A stretch of 26,006 nucleotides of DNA from the NCBI GenBank assembly GCA_020342025.1, contig CP070840.1, forward strand, positions 2,128,196-2,154,201. Reading direction: 5' to 3'. Below, in pieces: positions 16,789-25,349 of this stretch. The position numbers and the translations under genes were made by a program. The DNA is from Deltaproteobacteria bacterium. Its GTDB lineage: Bacteria; Desulfobacterota; DSM-4660; Desulfatiglandales; HGW-15. The notes beneath the pieces were generated by a model. It was given only the letters and a program-made list of their open reading frames with translations. It had not been told where the DNA came from and did not search any database. How positions within the stretch are numbered: the stretch's first letter is position 1; the number at the start of each line of letters is the position of its first letter.

Positions 16789-17358
16789 GTGCATAAACCA
16801 ATACCAAGGAATACATTTCTTGTTCTATGGATCTGCATATGGGTTCTTACTCTATGTCCTAAATTCGCGCGTGCCGGAGACCTGCCCGCGGTGGGTAGCG
16901 ACCTGCCCGAATTTCAATTGGAAACCCCAAAATCTGAGGAAGAGCGGGCCTACTTGGGCATAAAAGCGAATCCTTCCTTTTCGATCGCCCAGTTAAAAGG
17001 TGAGCTCGTGCTGATTGAAATTATCGGTGTCTATTGTCCCCGTTGTCATCGACAGCATCCGCTATTTAATAAACTGTTTTTCAGGATCAAAAAGAATACA
17101 GAGATGTACGACAAAACAAAAATGATGGGCATTGCTGTTGGGGCCAACCCCATAGAGGTTGCTTACCTAAAAAAGGAGTACCGTATACCCTATCCCGTCA
17201 TTGTGGACCCCAATTTCCAGGTCCACAAGGTATTGGGCGAGCCACGAACACCCTTTACCATGCTGGTGAGCAAGGAGAAAAAGGTGGTGTTCGCTCACTT
17301 GGGGGTCATTGAAGACATCGATCGCTTCTTTCTTCAAATCAAGGCGTTCCTCCACTAA
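16789..17358 (+). CDS. Exported redoxin (thioredoxin-fold, TlpA/AhpC-like)
   Basis: 189 residues from a GTG start preceded by AAAGGGA. Residues 1-29 form a Sec-type signal peptide ending near FARAG, so the protein should be periplasmic or membrane-anchored. The thioredoxin fold has the active site YCPRC (Cys83, Cys86), a KGELVLIEIIG strand before it and a cis-Pro segment GEPRTPFTMLV near residue 158. It probably reduces or exchanges disulfides in exported proteins. It sits 48 nt after the response regulator and just before the GAF-rhodanese and MauE genes, together with a second thioredoxin at the end of the cluster. The substrate is unknown. Confidence 0.87.
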   Translation: MHKPIPRNTFLVLWICIWVLTLCPKFARAGDLPAVGSDLPEFQLETPKSEEERAYLGIKANPSFSIAQLKGELVLIEIIGVYCPRCHRQHPLFNKLFFRIKKNTEMYDKTKMMGIAVGANPIEVAYLKKEYRIPYPVIVDPNFQVHKVLGEPRTPFTMLVSKEKKVVFAHLGVIEDIDRFFLQIKAFLH

Positions 17359-17372
17359 GGCATGAGGTGAAA

Positions 17373-19121
17373 ATGGGAGATCAAAAGCCATATGGAGAAA
17401 GGGGAGGAAATGCCCCCAGAGGACAGGATAGAAGGGCATTTCTCCTTCGAACCCTGTGCGCTTTGTCCCCTGAGCTGAGCAATCTGCAAGAGACACAAAC
17501 CATTATGGATACCTGTCTGCTCACCTCCATGGGCACATTGGGCGTTACCAAAGGATTTATTTTTCTCGTTGAAACAGAGTCTCTTGATAGCGAATTGTCC
17601 GCTCGTGGATTGGGAGAGGATAAAATTAGGGGGCTTCGTGCCCGTATGCCGCAAATCGTCCGGGAATACGTTGGCAGTCGCCCGCAGGTGGATGCCACTT
17701 CATCCACGAACGTACGTTTGATGGCAAAGGACGGCCTGCCTGATGACCCTTGTTTTCCTCATGAAACAAAGGTCTTGATCCAGTGGAGCGTCGATAAGAA
17801 TTTTGTGGGGTTCATAGGCCTGGGATCTAAGATAGTCTCAGAAAATTATGACGACGAAGATATCGAATTTCTTATGGGTCTCACGAATACAATGGTGGTC
17901 TCCATCAAGAATGCCCGTTCCATGGAAATGATCCTGAAGCTTAATTTGGAACTCCGCGAGAAAAATGTGGAGCTGGAGCACTCCATAAAACAGATAAAAA
18001 TAACACAGAAAGAATCGGAAAGGCGAGTTTTTCACCTGAAGGTCCTATATGATACCAGCCGAGAACTGAGTGACCTTAAGAGTACAGAGAAGATCATGGA
18101 AAGCTTTTTGCTCATGAGCATGGGGACCTTCAGTGTAGGGGAGGGCTTCATCCTGTTATTGGACAAAGAGCATGGAAAAGCGTGGATGACCTATCGTGGT
18201 ATTCAAAAAGAGAGCTTGAGGAAGCTCCAGGAGACGGAGACTGATAAAGTCATCGAATTTTTCTTTGAGGCGACCAGGAGTCACAACCTGTCGCCCATGG
18301 ATGCCAGCGTGGTGAGCGATAAGAGATTACTGAATAGCTTGGCCTTACCCATGAATGTGGAAAAGGGTTGTCTGTTCGTGATTGATGAGACATGCGTTGG
18401 ATATGTTGGTCTTGGAGGGAGACTAACAGGCGAGGATTACTCCTTTCAGGAGGAAGAGCTTTTTTCGACACTTACCAGCAACTTCGTGGTGTTCCTAAGC
18501 AACACGCGATCCTTGGAGTTGATACAAAGACTCAATGTTCATCTGGAAGAGAGAAATGTTCAACTGGAAAAGACGATCGGGGATCTGACTGCGAGCCGAC
18601 GCAGAGTTGAAGTCCTGGAAAAAGCCAAGGCCCATTTTAAATCTGTTGTTCAAAGGGAGTTGCAAAGGACGAGGAAAATTTCCGCTATAGACTTCGTTCT
18701 GATTTTGGGTTTGGCTGTCATCTTGGGACTGGGCTTCAATTTTTCAAATCCAGCCGGCGTCAATCTTATCCCGTCCACATGGTCATACGAACCCTCCCCC
18801 CTTATAGATTCAAATGCGGCAAAGCTGAGCCATGACGCGGGGACCTCTCTTTTTTTGGACGCAAGGCCGTCGGATTTTTATGAGCAGAGTCACATCCGAG
18901 GCGCTGTCAATTTGCCGCTCGCGCTATTTGATTTCGTCTACATGATGAAGTTGAGCAGGCTTGATCCGCAGAAAGAGATCATTGTATACGGCAGAAATAT
19001 CAGCAGGCTTTATGATGAGGAAGTGGCCTTAAAACTGGTCTCAAGGGGCCACGTAAACGTGAAAGTCCTGTCTGGCGGCCTATCCGCTTGGCAGAGAATG
19101 GGTTATCCCGTTGAACCATGA
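17373..19121 (+). CDS. GAF-GAF-transmembrane-rhodanese protein with degenerate rhodanese site
   Basis: 582 residues from ATG 17373 (GAGG five nt upstream); GTG 17367 is an in-frame alternative. Two similar GAF-like sensory regions lie at about 25-190 and 225-385, each starting with a LSNLQETQTIMD or LSDLKSTEKIME segment and containing MGT. Each is followed by a coiled coil (about 185-225 and 385-435). A single membrane helix at about 440-458 precedes a C-terminal rhodanese domain at about 478-582 with FLDARPSDFYEQSHIRGAVN and LSGGLSAWQRMGYP. The usual catalytic Cys after the central strand is replaced (IIVYGRNISRLYD), so sulfurtransferase activity is unlikely. Positive residues before the helix suggest GAF in the cytoplasm and rhodanese outside. 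No output domain such as a kinase or cyclase is visible. The gene overlaps the MauE gene by 4 nt. Confidence 0.85.
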   Translation: MGDQKPYGERGGNAPRGQDRRAFLLRTLCALSPELSNLQETQTIMDTCLLTSMGTLGVTKGFIFLVETESLDSELSARGLGEDKIRGLRARMPQIVREYVGSRPQVDATSSTNVRLMAKDGLPDDPCFPHETKVLIQWSVDKNFVGFIGLGSKIVSENYDDEDIEFLMGLTNTMVVSIKNARSMEMILKLNLELREKNVELEHSIKQIKITQKESERRVFHLKVLYDTSRELSDLKSTEKIMESFLLMSMGTFSVGEGFILLLDKEHGKAWMTYRGIQKESLRKLQETETDKVIEFFFEATRSHNLSPMDASVVSDKRLLNSLALPMNVEKGCLFVIDETCVGYVGLGGRLTGEDYSFQEEELFSTLTSNFVVFLSNTRSLELIQRLNVHLEERNVQLEKTIGDLTASRRRVEVLEKAKAHFKSVVQRELQRTRKISAIDFVLILGLAVILGLGFNFSNPAGVNLIPSTWSYEPSPLIDSNAAKLSHDAGTSLFLDARPSDFYEQSHIRGAVNLPLALFDFVYMMKLSRLDPQKEIIVYGRNISRLYDEEVALKLVSRGHVNVKVLSGGLSAWQRMGYPVEP

Positions 19122-19597
19122 AGGTATTCCTTTTCATTAAAAAGATTCTTACCCATCCATATCTGGCGCTCATTTTTAGACTCTATATCGGGGGGCTCTT
19201 TATCTATGCCGGCATGTATAAGATCAACTACACCGCTGAATTCGCCGAAACTATTGCCGGGTATGGCCTGGTTCCTTACTGGGCCGTCAATATCCTGGCC
19301 GCGGTGCTCCCTTGGGTGGAGCTCATCAGTGGTATACTCCTTTTTATTGGCGTCAGAGCCCGGTCAGCGGCTGTCATCATTGGCACGATGCTCATTCTGT
19401 TCACTGCCTCAATCACGATAAGTCTATTAAAAGGAGCGCCTATAAGTTGTGGCTGTTTTCATAGCTTAGGAGAGAGGATTAGTTGGTGGACGTTGTTGAG
19501 GGACTTCATATGGCTGGTCATGAGTATCCACATCTTTTTCTATGATAGAGCCTTACATCTGGAAAGACGATTTTCGTGGATGCTTAAGGAGGTCTGA
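19118..19597 (+). CDS. MauE/DoxX-family redox-associated membrane protein
   Basis: 159 residues with four predicted membrane helices (about 16-33, 56-78, 82-104 and 124-141). Family marks are RLYIGGLFIYAGMYKI in helix 1 and the ISCGCFHSLGERISWWTLLRD segment with Cys111 and Cys113, typical of MauE-like proteins that appear to work with periplasmic thioredoxins in disulfide handling. It starts in an ATGA overlap with the rhodanese gene and ends in a one-base overlap with the next gene. The context of redoxin, MauE and TlpA points to moving reducing power across the inner membrane; the electron donor is unknown. Confidence 0.87.
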   Translation: MKVFLFIKKILTHPYLALIFRLYIGGLFIYAGMYKINYTAEFAETIAGYGLVPYWAVNILAAVLPWVELISGILLFIGVRARSAAVIIGTMLILFTASITISLLKGAPISCGCFHSLGERISWWTLLRDFIWLVMSIHIFFYDRALHLERRFSWMLKEV

Positions 19598-19938
19598 TGT
19601 TGGGGACACGCGGATCTGTACTCATTACCATTTTGATTCTTTTTCTCCTGTCTTGGGGCGCGTGCAGCAGGGACACGTCCAGGGTGACAGGCAAGTACAT
19701 GGCTCAGACGGGAGAAGGTGAACAGTCAATGAGCGTGATCCTGGAACTAAGAGAAAACGGCACGGGCTCGTGGGCCACAGAAGAAGACAATGTCGACTTC
19801 AAATGGGAGATGAGGGGAGAGGAGATTCTGTTTCACACCAAATCTGGGGGCGTCATCGTGGGAAACATAGGGAGGGAGGGGATCGAGATTTATCTGCCCG
19901 GCGCAGGGGTTCATTCTTTCAAGAAAATCCGGAGATGA
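19597..19938 (+). CDS. Small exported protein, possible lipoprotein
   Basis: 113 residues, ATG with AAGGAGG five nt upstream. The N-terminal hydrophobic segment (about 7-21) ends in SWGAC at Cys23, a poor but possible lipobox (Trp rather than Leu at -3). The rest, with VTGKY...MSVILELRENGTGSW and a beta-rich pattern, resembles small lipocalin-like or copper-resistance-type periplasmic domains, but I do not recognise a specific family. It overlaps its neighbours on both sides (TGATG and ATGA), so it belongs to the thiol-redox unit. Confidence 0.75.
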   Translation: MLGTRGSVLITILILFLLSWGACSRDTSRVTGKYMAQTGEGEQSMSVILELRENGTGSWATEEDNVDFKWEMRGEEILFHTKSGGVIVGNIGREGIEIYLPGAGVHSFKKIRR

Positions 19939-20420
19939 CCTTGAATATTCCGTCCACGTGGTTCATATCGGTAGCCTTTCTGGTGAATAGTCTTTTGCCA
20001 CTGAGCGCGAGTGGGGGTTCCGAGAAGATCGTGGTTGGAAAAATCGATAAGGGCGGCTTGGAGCATTTGATCCGGGCAGGGGAGAGTCCAAGCATTGTGG
20101 TCATGATGGCTTCATGGTGTGGACCCTGCAGAAAGGATCTTCCCTCGCTCATAAAGCTTTACGAGAAGTACCGATCACGGGGTCTCAAGATGTTCGGTAT
20201 TTCCTTCGAGTATGCAGGGCCCTCGGCCATACAGAAACTTTTGGATAGCTTGAACGCCAACTTCCCGGTCTATTGTGCCGAAGAGGATATATTGCGTGAT
20301 TATGGGATCAATGCCATACCCATGCTCTTTTTGATTAAGGACGGTAAAATTGTTGAAAAGATCATCGGAAGCAGGACGGAGGAGTTCCTGGACAGGAAGA
20401 TAGGGGATTTCCTGAAATAA
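19935..20420 (+). CDS. TlpA-like exported thioredoxin
   Basis: 161 residues. ATG 19935 in the ATGA overlap with the previous gene is chosen; the same frame is open back to 19770, but that part is a shadow of the preceding gene. Residues 1-28 are a signal peptide or membrane anchor (ending near LSASGG). The active site is ASWCGPCRKDLP (Cys62, Cys65), and the cis-Pro segment NAIPMLFLIKDGK confirms the thioredoxin fold. It is likely a periplasmic disulfide reductase partnered with the MauE-like protein. It is the last gene of the plus-strand block and faces fdhE convergently with 50 nt between; no clear intrinsic terminator was found there. Confidence 0.9.
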   Translation: MTLNIPSTWFISVAFLVNSLLPLSASGGSEKIVVGKIDKGGLEHLIRAGESPSIVVMMASWCGPCRKDLPSLIKLYEKYRSRGLKMFGISFEYAGPSAIQKLLDSLNANFPVYCAEEDILRDYGINAIPMLFLIKDGKIVEKIIGSRTEEFLDRKIGDFLK

Positions 20421-20470
20421 TTTGACGGTAGTTAGCCTTTCCCAAAACGCCATGGCGCCATATCCAGCCC

Positions 20471-21298
20471 CTATCTAAAGCCATACTTATTGGCGAGAAG
20501 ATCAAGGTGAAGGCTGGCCAGGTACTCCAGTTCAATGGACCCTGCGTCTTCCAAGACCCTCTGGTCTACCGTCTTAATATACCTTTCGCACCTTCGGCAA
20601 AAATCGACCCGCAGGCCTTCCTCTTGCTCACCCTGAAAATACCCCAAGCTCTTCTGTTCCGGGTTCTGACAAAAAGGACAATTAAGGCGTGGATGAGGCC
20701 ATTCCTCACCGCACAGCTCGCAGTGGAGATGCCTTTTCCCCGTCTTGTCCAAGTAGGCCATATTTGGCTCCGAACCACACAAGGGGCAGTAACCATAGTC
20801 CCAACCCTTCTTTTCTATCTGGTCGGAAACTGAATTGCGGAGGTGCTCCAGTGAAGGTCTTAAGGCGAGCTGAGCGAAAAATTGTAGCACCTTAGGGTCC
20901 AGATCCGTCTCTCTTCCAAATCTTGTAAGGCTTTCATCATCTTTCTCCAGCACTGCCCTGAACAATGCATTAGTCCAATCGGCGTCACTCTTTGATTTCT
21001 CCAGGGCCTTCTTCAGCCCATCCGAGTCCTCTCGCCTTGTGCTCATTAGATGATCCATGAATCTGGACAAAAGCTTGGAGGCGCTTTCAAAGTCAAGGGG
21101 TAAGTCACGTCTCGAGAAGAGGGGAAAACCCTCCTCCCTTTTTACGTCCTTTAATCTACCCTCAAGGCCTATGTTCTGGGGGTGGGGCACCACTTCACCC
21201 ATTAAGCTCACCAGGTCACGATATGAAACAAGGGCTTCTTTAGAGAGAGGCCTCTGCGCAATGAGTCGGTCAATGTGCCTTAGCAAATCAGCGGTCAT
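20471..21298 (-). CDS. fdhE: FdhE, formate dehydrogenase accessory protein
   Basis: 275 residues. The C-terminal half holds four CxxC pairs (CPLC, CELC, CPFC and CRRC at about 172-240) that build the FdhE zinc-ribbon or rubredoxin-like region, with HLHCELCGEEWPHPRLNCPFC highly typical. The N-terminal half is helical. Family knowledge: FdhE helps assemble active formate dehydrogenase in the cytoplasm before Tat export. It lies downstream of fdhA-fdhB on the same strand but is separated from them by an intrinsic terminator and a 199-nt gap. It therefore needs read-through or its own promoter, which I could not identify. Confidence 0.92.
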   Translation of the reverse strand: MTADLLRHIDRLIAQRPLSKEALVSYRDLVSLMGEVVPHPQNIGLEGRLKDVKREEGFPLFSRRDLPLDFESASKLLSRFMDHLMSTRREDSDGLKKALEKSKSDADWTNALFRAVLEKDDESLTRFGRETDLDPKVLQFFAQLALRPSLEHLRNSVSDQIEKKGWDYGYCPLCGSEPNMAYLDKTGKRHLHCELCGEEWPHPRLNCPFCQNPEQKSLGYFQGEQEEGLRVDFCRRCERYIKTVDQRVLEDAGSIELEYLASLHLDLLANKYGFR

Positions 21299-21335
21299 CT
21301 GGGCTCACCCGTTTAGCGTGCTGTCCTTTGCGTGT

Positions 21336-21402
21336 GGTCGGCGGTCAGTGGTCAAAACACAAAGAGCGAAGACAACGAACAATCGACCATCCGCCGTTGA
21401 CC
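21336..21402. repeat. Imperfect 18-bp inverted repeat, intergenic stem-loop
   Basis: The arms GGTCGGCGGTCAGTGGTC (21336-21353) and GACCATCCGCCGTTGACC (21385-21402) pair over 18 positions with two mismatches and four G-T wobbles, around an A-rich loop (21354-21384) containing GACAACGAACAA. The GGTC-rich arm and AACGAACAA loop resemble intergenic repeat cassettes I have seen in other bacterial genomes. It sits between fdhB's terminator and fdhE. No copy is recognisable elsewhere in this window. Confidence 0.45.
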
Positions 21403-21429
21403 TATACTTCATCCCCATCTTGTAGGCAA

Positions 21430-21469
21430 GAAAAATAAAGGGGGCTTCCCTAAAGGTTACCCCCTTTAT
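21430..21469 (-). terminator. Intrinsic terminator downstream of fdhB
   Basis: On the minus strand, a perfect 10-bp stem ATAAAGGGGG/CCCCCTTTAT (21469-21460 with 21444-21435) with a 15-nt loop is followed directly by five T (21435-21431, overlapping the stem base). It begins 28 nt after the fdhB stop and would end the fdhA-fdhB transcript before fdhE. Confidence 0.85.
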
Positions 21470-21497
21470 GATTTGAAGATGGATAAAATGTGCGCCT

Positions 21498-22253
21498 CTA
21501 ACCTACCCGCTTATGCAAGAGATTCCACTCCTGCGAGAGTTCCCGCAAAGATCTGCCGATCTTTTTCATGGCCATCTTTCGGTCCATAAGACCGGGGACC
21601 CTCTCCGCACTGGCATATTTGTAATACTTGCCAGGCTCGTCCGCCAGCAGGTAAAAGCAGCGCAGATCATCGAGCCCTGTTGCCACAGCCCCGGGATACT
21701 TGGATTTCACCTCAGCCAGGCGCTGGTTGGCCAGGGAAATCATCTTATCCCGGTCGCCATAATTCATGGCCCCTGTGGGACAGGTCTTGACACAGGCAGG
21801 TTCAAGGCCGTTGTTGACCCTATCCACGCACATGGTGCATTTGGACATGAAGCCTGTGCCCTTTTCCACTCGAGGGATGTTGAAGGGACAGGACTCGATC
21901 ACGCCTTCAGCCTTAACCTTCCTCAGCCTATCCGTGTAAAGGACGGCGCCCGATAGGCTGTCAATGATGATTCCGCCAGGGGCATCATCTTCGGCCGCCT
22001 CTTTGCAGGGTGGTTCCACGCAATGGCGGCACTGGTCCGGAAAGAAGTACCAGCGCGGTTTGCCATCAGACCCTAGATGTTCCGAGAAACGAACCAATTT
22101 ATAGGTATAGAAGGAGAGGTCCTTGGGGTTCTGGTAACTTCCCCATTGCTCCGTCTTGGTAGCCGGCAGTTGGTTCCACTGCTTACAGGCAACCTGACAG
22201 CCTCGGCACGCGGTACACACAGTCGTATCTATAAAAAACGCCTTTCCACTCAT
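21498..22253 (-). CDS. fdhB: Formate dehydrogenase iron-sulfur (beta) subunit
   Basis: 251 residues, ATG with GGGAGGTGA upstream. It carries four 4Fe-4S motifs: CTACRGCQVAC (about 13-23), CRHCVEPPC (about 75-83), the CPF of the ESCPFNIP segment, and CTMCVDRVNNGLEPACVKTC (about 138-157). No C-terminal membrane helix is present, unlike FdnH-type beta subunits, so the enzyme is probably a soluble periplasmic FdhAB that passes electrons to cytochrome c. No signal peptide is visible; export would be by hitch-hiking on the Tat signal of FdhA. The gene follows fdhA after 15 nt and shares its promoter. Confidence 0.93.
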   Translation of the reverse strand: MSGKAFFIDTTVCTACRGCQVACKQWNQLPATKTEQWGSYQNPKDLSFYTYKLVRFSEHLGSDGKPRWYFFPDQCRHCVEPPCKEAAEDDAPGGIIIDSLSGAVLYTDRLRKVKAEGVIESCPFNIPRVEKGTGFMSKCTMCVDRVNNGLEPACVKTCPTGAMNYGDRDKMISLANQRLAEVKSKYPGAVATGLDDLRCFYLLADEPGKYYKYASAERVPGLMDRKMAMKKIGRSLRELSQEWNLLHKRVG

Positions 22254-22268
22254 CAGATCACCTCCCTT

Positions 22269-25200
22269 CTATGCCTTTCTAATGTTGACCATAAAGGCCT
22301 TGGTTTCAGGAATCCTGGTATTCGCATCACCCGTTGATGGGGTCAACAGGTTGGCCGAATCGCCCCCACCCTCTGGATAAACCCATCCATAATGCCATGG
22401 GAGTCCCACTTGATGAACCACGTTCCCTCCCTCAACTGTCTTGCCGCCGATCCTAAAGGGACGAAAGCGATGGGTCACAATAGCCACGGCCTCTACCTTG
22501 CCGCGTGCGGACTCCACAATAACCATGTCACCGTTCTTGATCCCCTTCAACCTGGCCAGTTCATGGCTCATCTCCACGAAGAGCTGGGGTTGAGACTCCA
22601 GCAGCCATGGCTGCCACCGCGTCATAACCCCGGTCTGCCAATGCTCAGAGACCCGGTAGGTGGTGGCCACAAATGGATACTTGGGATCGCATGTTTTGTA
22701 AATATCCGCATCGGTTCCGTATCGCGCTGCGACGGGATTGATGAGCTGGCTGGACATCAGATTCTTCTCCACGGGGCACTCTATAGGTTCGTAGTGCTCT
22801 GGGAACGGTCCTTCCGCTCTTCCGGGACCAAAGACATGGGCATGGCCCTCAGGTTTCATGATGAACGGATACTTAGTTTTGGGATTGGGGGTACCATCCG
22901 CATTGAGCATGGGAGGCCACCCGCCATCCGGGACATCGCCCACCCATCCGCCTTTTCCATCCTTGGCAGCGGGATCCCAGCGAATGACCGGATGCTCCGA
23001 ATCCCATGGCTTACCATATTTGTCTACGGATGCCCGGTTGTAAATAATGCGTCGGTTGACCGGCCAGCACCATGCCCATTCCAGATTGAGGCCGATGCCA
23101 TCCTTCTCTCTCTTGCGCCTGGCCGCCATGTTCCCTTTGTTCGTGTAAGAGTTGCAGTAAAGCCAGTTCGCACTACTGGTAGAGCCGTCATCTTGTAAGA
23201 ATGCAAAGCTGGGGACCAGGTCACCTTTCTTGAAAGACGTGCCTCTCACAATCATATCCGTCTGGAAATACCCATTGATCTCCTTAGCCACTTTGTGCGG
23301 ATCATATTTCCCAGCGGTCGTGTAGTCCCACTTCAGATTAAGAATGGGCTCGGGGAAGACGGCTGTGGTATCTTTTCTATAAAGATATCTTACCTTTCTC
23401 ATGAGGCTAAGAATGATATCGCCGTCAGCTCTTGCCTCTCCAGGCGGCTCCGCAGCCTGGTAACGCCACTGACTCCAACGCCCGCTGTTCGTGATGGAGC
23501 CCTCTTTCTCCATGGAGACGGCAACGGGGAGGAAAAAGACCTCCGTTTTTATCTTCTTGGGATCCATCCCGGGTCCTTTCCAGAACGATCCCGTCTCGTT
23601 GGGGAAGATATTCACATTCACCATCCAGTCCAGATTTGCCATGGCTTGACGGGTCTTATTGGCGTTCGCCCCGGAGCCTGCCGGATTCTGTCCCCATGCA
23701 AGGAAGCCCTTGATTTCGTTGCGGTACATGGCATCAAAGAGGTCCAACCAGGAATAGGCCTTCCCATCATCCAGCTTGGGAAGCCAGCTGTAGCCGAAAT
23801 CATTTAGGCTCGTCGCTTTATCGCCAAAGAATGACTTGAGCAGGCTCACCGAGTATTTGGGATAGTTCCCCCACCAGTTGGCACTCAGGGGATCCTTGGT
23901 TTTGGGTGTACATGTCTTGTTGTATTCGGCCAGGGTGCCCTGAGAGGCCCTGGGGGTCCTCAGATAGCCGGGCCAGATATGAAAGAGGATGCAGTGATCC
24001 GTAGAACCCTGTACATTGGACTCCCCTCTCAGGGCGTTAACGCCACCACCGGCCACACCCATGTTGCCCAGGAGCAACTGAATAATGGCCATGGTTCGAA
24101 TGTTCTGGGTCCCCACCGTATGCTGGGTCCAGCCCATGGCATACATGATGGTCCCTGCCTTTCCCCTCTGACCGGTCGCCGAATACATCTCATAGACCTT
24201 GATGAGATCCTCTTTGGGGGTGCCTGTGACGGCTGAGACCGTGGCTATGTCATATCGATTGAAGTGTTCTTTCAATTGCTGGAAGACACATCGTGGATCC
24301 TGAAGGGAGCGATCCTTCTTCGGAGTACCGTTCGCATCCATTTGAAAGGCCCACGTCTTCTTATCGTATTTCCTGGTCTTGGGATCATATCCGGAGAAAA
24401 GGCCATCCTTAAAGGAATAGGCGTCTGCCAGAATAAAGGCTGCATTGGTATATTCTGCCAGGTATTCCTTAAAGTACTTTTCATTGTCGATGATGTACTT
24501 GATCATCCCGCCCAAGAAGGCGATATCCGTTCCTGATCTCAATGCGGTATAGAAATCCGCCTTTGCCGAGGAGCGCGTAAATCGGGGATCCACGCTGATA
24601 AGCTTGGCCCCACGCTCCATGGCCTCGGTTACCCACTTGAAAGAGATGGGGTGATTTTCTGCCGCATTGGAGCCCATGATGAGAATGCAATCACTGTTTC
24701 GAATATCGATCCAGTGATTGGTCATCGCGCCGCGTCCGAACGACTCTGCCAGAGCCGCAACTGTGGCGCTGTGTCAGATACGGGCCTGGTGTTCAATGTA
24801 GACCAGACCCAAGGCCCTCATCATGGCCTGGATCAGCCAGCACTCTTCATTGTCCAATGCTGCGCTTCCCACCTCAGCAATACCGGTGGTCCGGTTGACA
24901 ACGCTTCCCTTACTGTTTCTGCGCCGAAAAGTTTCGTCCCGGGTTTTTTTGATCTTTTTGGCGATGGTCCAGAGGGCCCAATCCCATGATACCTCCTGCC
25001 ACTCTGTACTGTATGGCTTTCGGTATAAGGGAGTGGTGACACGATTTTCGTTATTGGCCAACTGGCTCAAGGCCGCAACCTTTGCACAGAGAGAACCCTC
25101 GTTGATGGGGTGGTCAGGGTCTCCCTCAATGTTAATAATTTTCCCCGCTCCTGCTTTGCCGGTGTGAACGATCACACCGCAGCCGACAGCACAGTAACAA

Positions 25201-25349
25201 CAGATGCTCGTCGATTCCTTGGCGAAGCGGATTTTCAGGGTCTGGGCATGGGATTTGATCGGCTTTAGATCAAGACCCAGCCCCAGAACCGCCGCGCCCG
25301 CTGCAGAAGCCCCTGTGATTTTAAGAAAATCACGACGTGTAACTTTCAT
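22269..25349 (-). CDS. fdhA: Selenocysteine-containing formate dehydrogenase catalytic (alpha) subunit
   Basis: Oxidises formate to CO2 at a Mo or W bis-pterin site in the periplasm. Read through one in-frame UGA (codon 192) it has 1026 residues, a normal length. The ATG at 25349 has GGAGG upstream. The Tat signal TRRDFLK plus a hydrophobic region occupies residues 1-35. The 4Fe-4S motif is Cys50-x2-Cys53-x3-Cys57 with a fourth Cys in EGSLCAKV. The active-site segment is HQARI-U-HSATVAALAESFGRGA, with the conserved His following Sec. Cofactor-binding features such as TNHWIDIRNSD and MGSNAAENHP follow, and a C-terminal dinucleotide-binding domain ends the protein. The frame can be mis-split into ORFs at 22269-24725 and 24774-25349. 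fdhB is 15 nt downstream. Confidence 0.95.
24742..24776 (-). other. fdhA selenocysteine codon and candidate SECIS hairpin
   Basis: The UGA is at 24776-24774. Seventeen nt later a 6-bp stem GGCTCT/AGAGTC (24756-24751 with 24747-24742, one G-T wobble) is closed by the loop GGC, which starts 23 nt after the UGA. The position and the Gs at the start of the loop fit bacterial SECIS rules as I know them. The protein context (ARI-U-HS) makes Sec here near certain. Confidence 0.85.

Noticed and set aside
19770..19934. N-terminal extension of the TlpA-like protein
   Set aside because: It overlaps the preceding gene and lacks family sequence; a signal peptide begins at the ATG at 19935.
20421..20470. 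Terminator between the TlpA-like gene and fdhE
   Set aside because: There is only a 10-bp palindrome ATGGCGCCAT at 20452-20461, without a loop or T run.
22392..23198. Plus-strand ORF of 268 codons
   Set aside because: It is antisense to fdhA and shows no domain; it is a shadow of the real gene.
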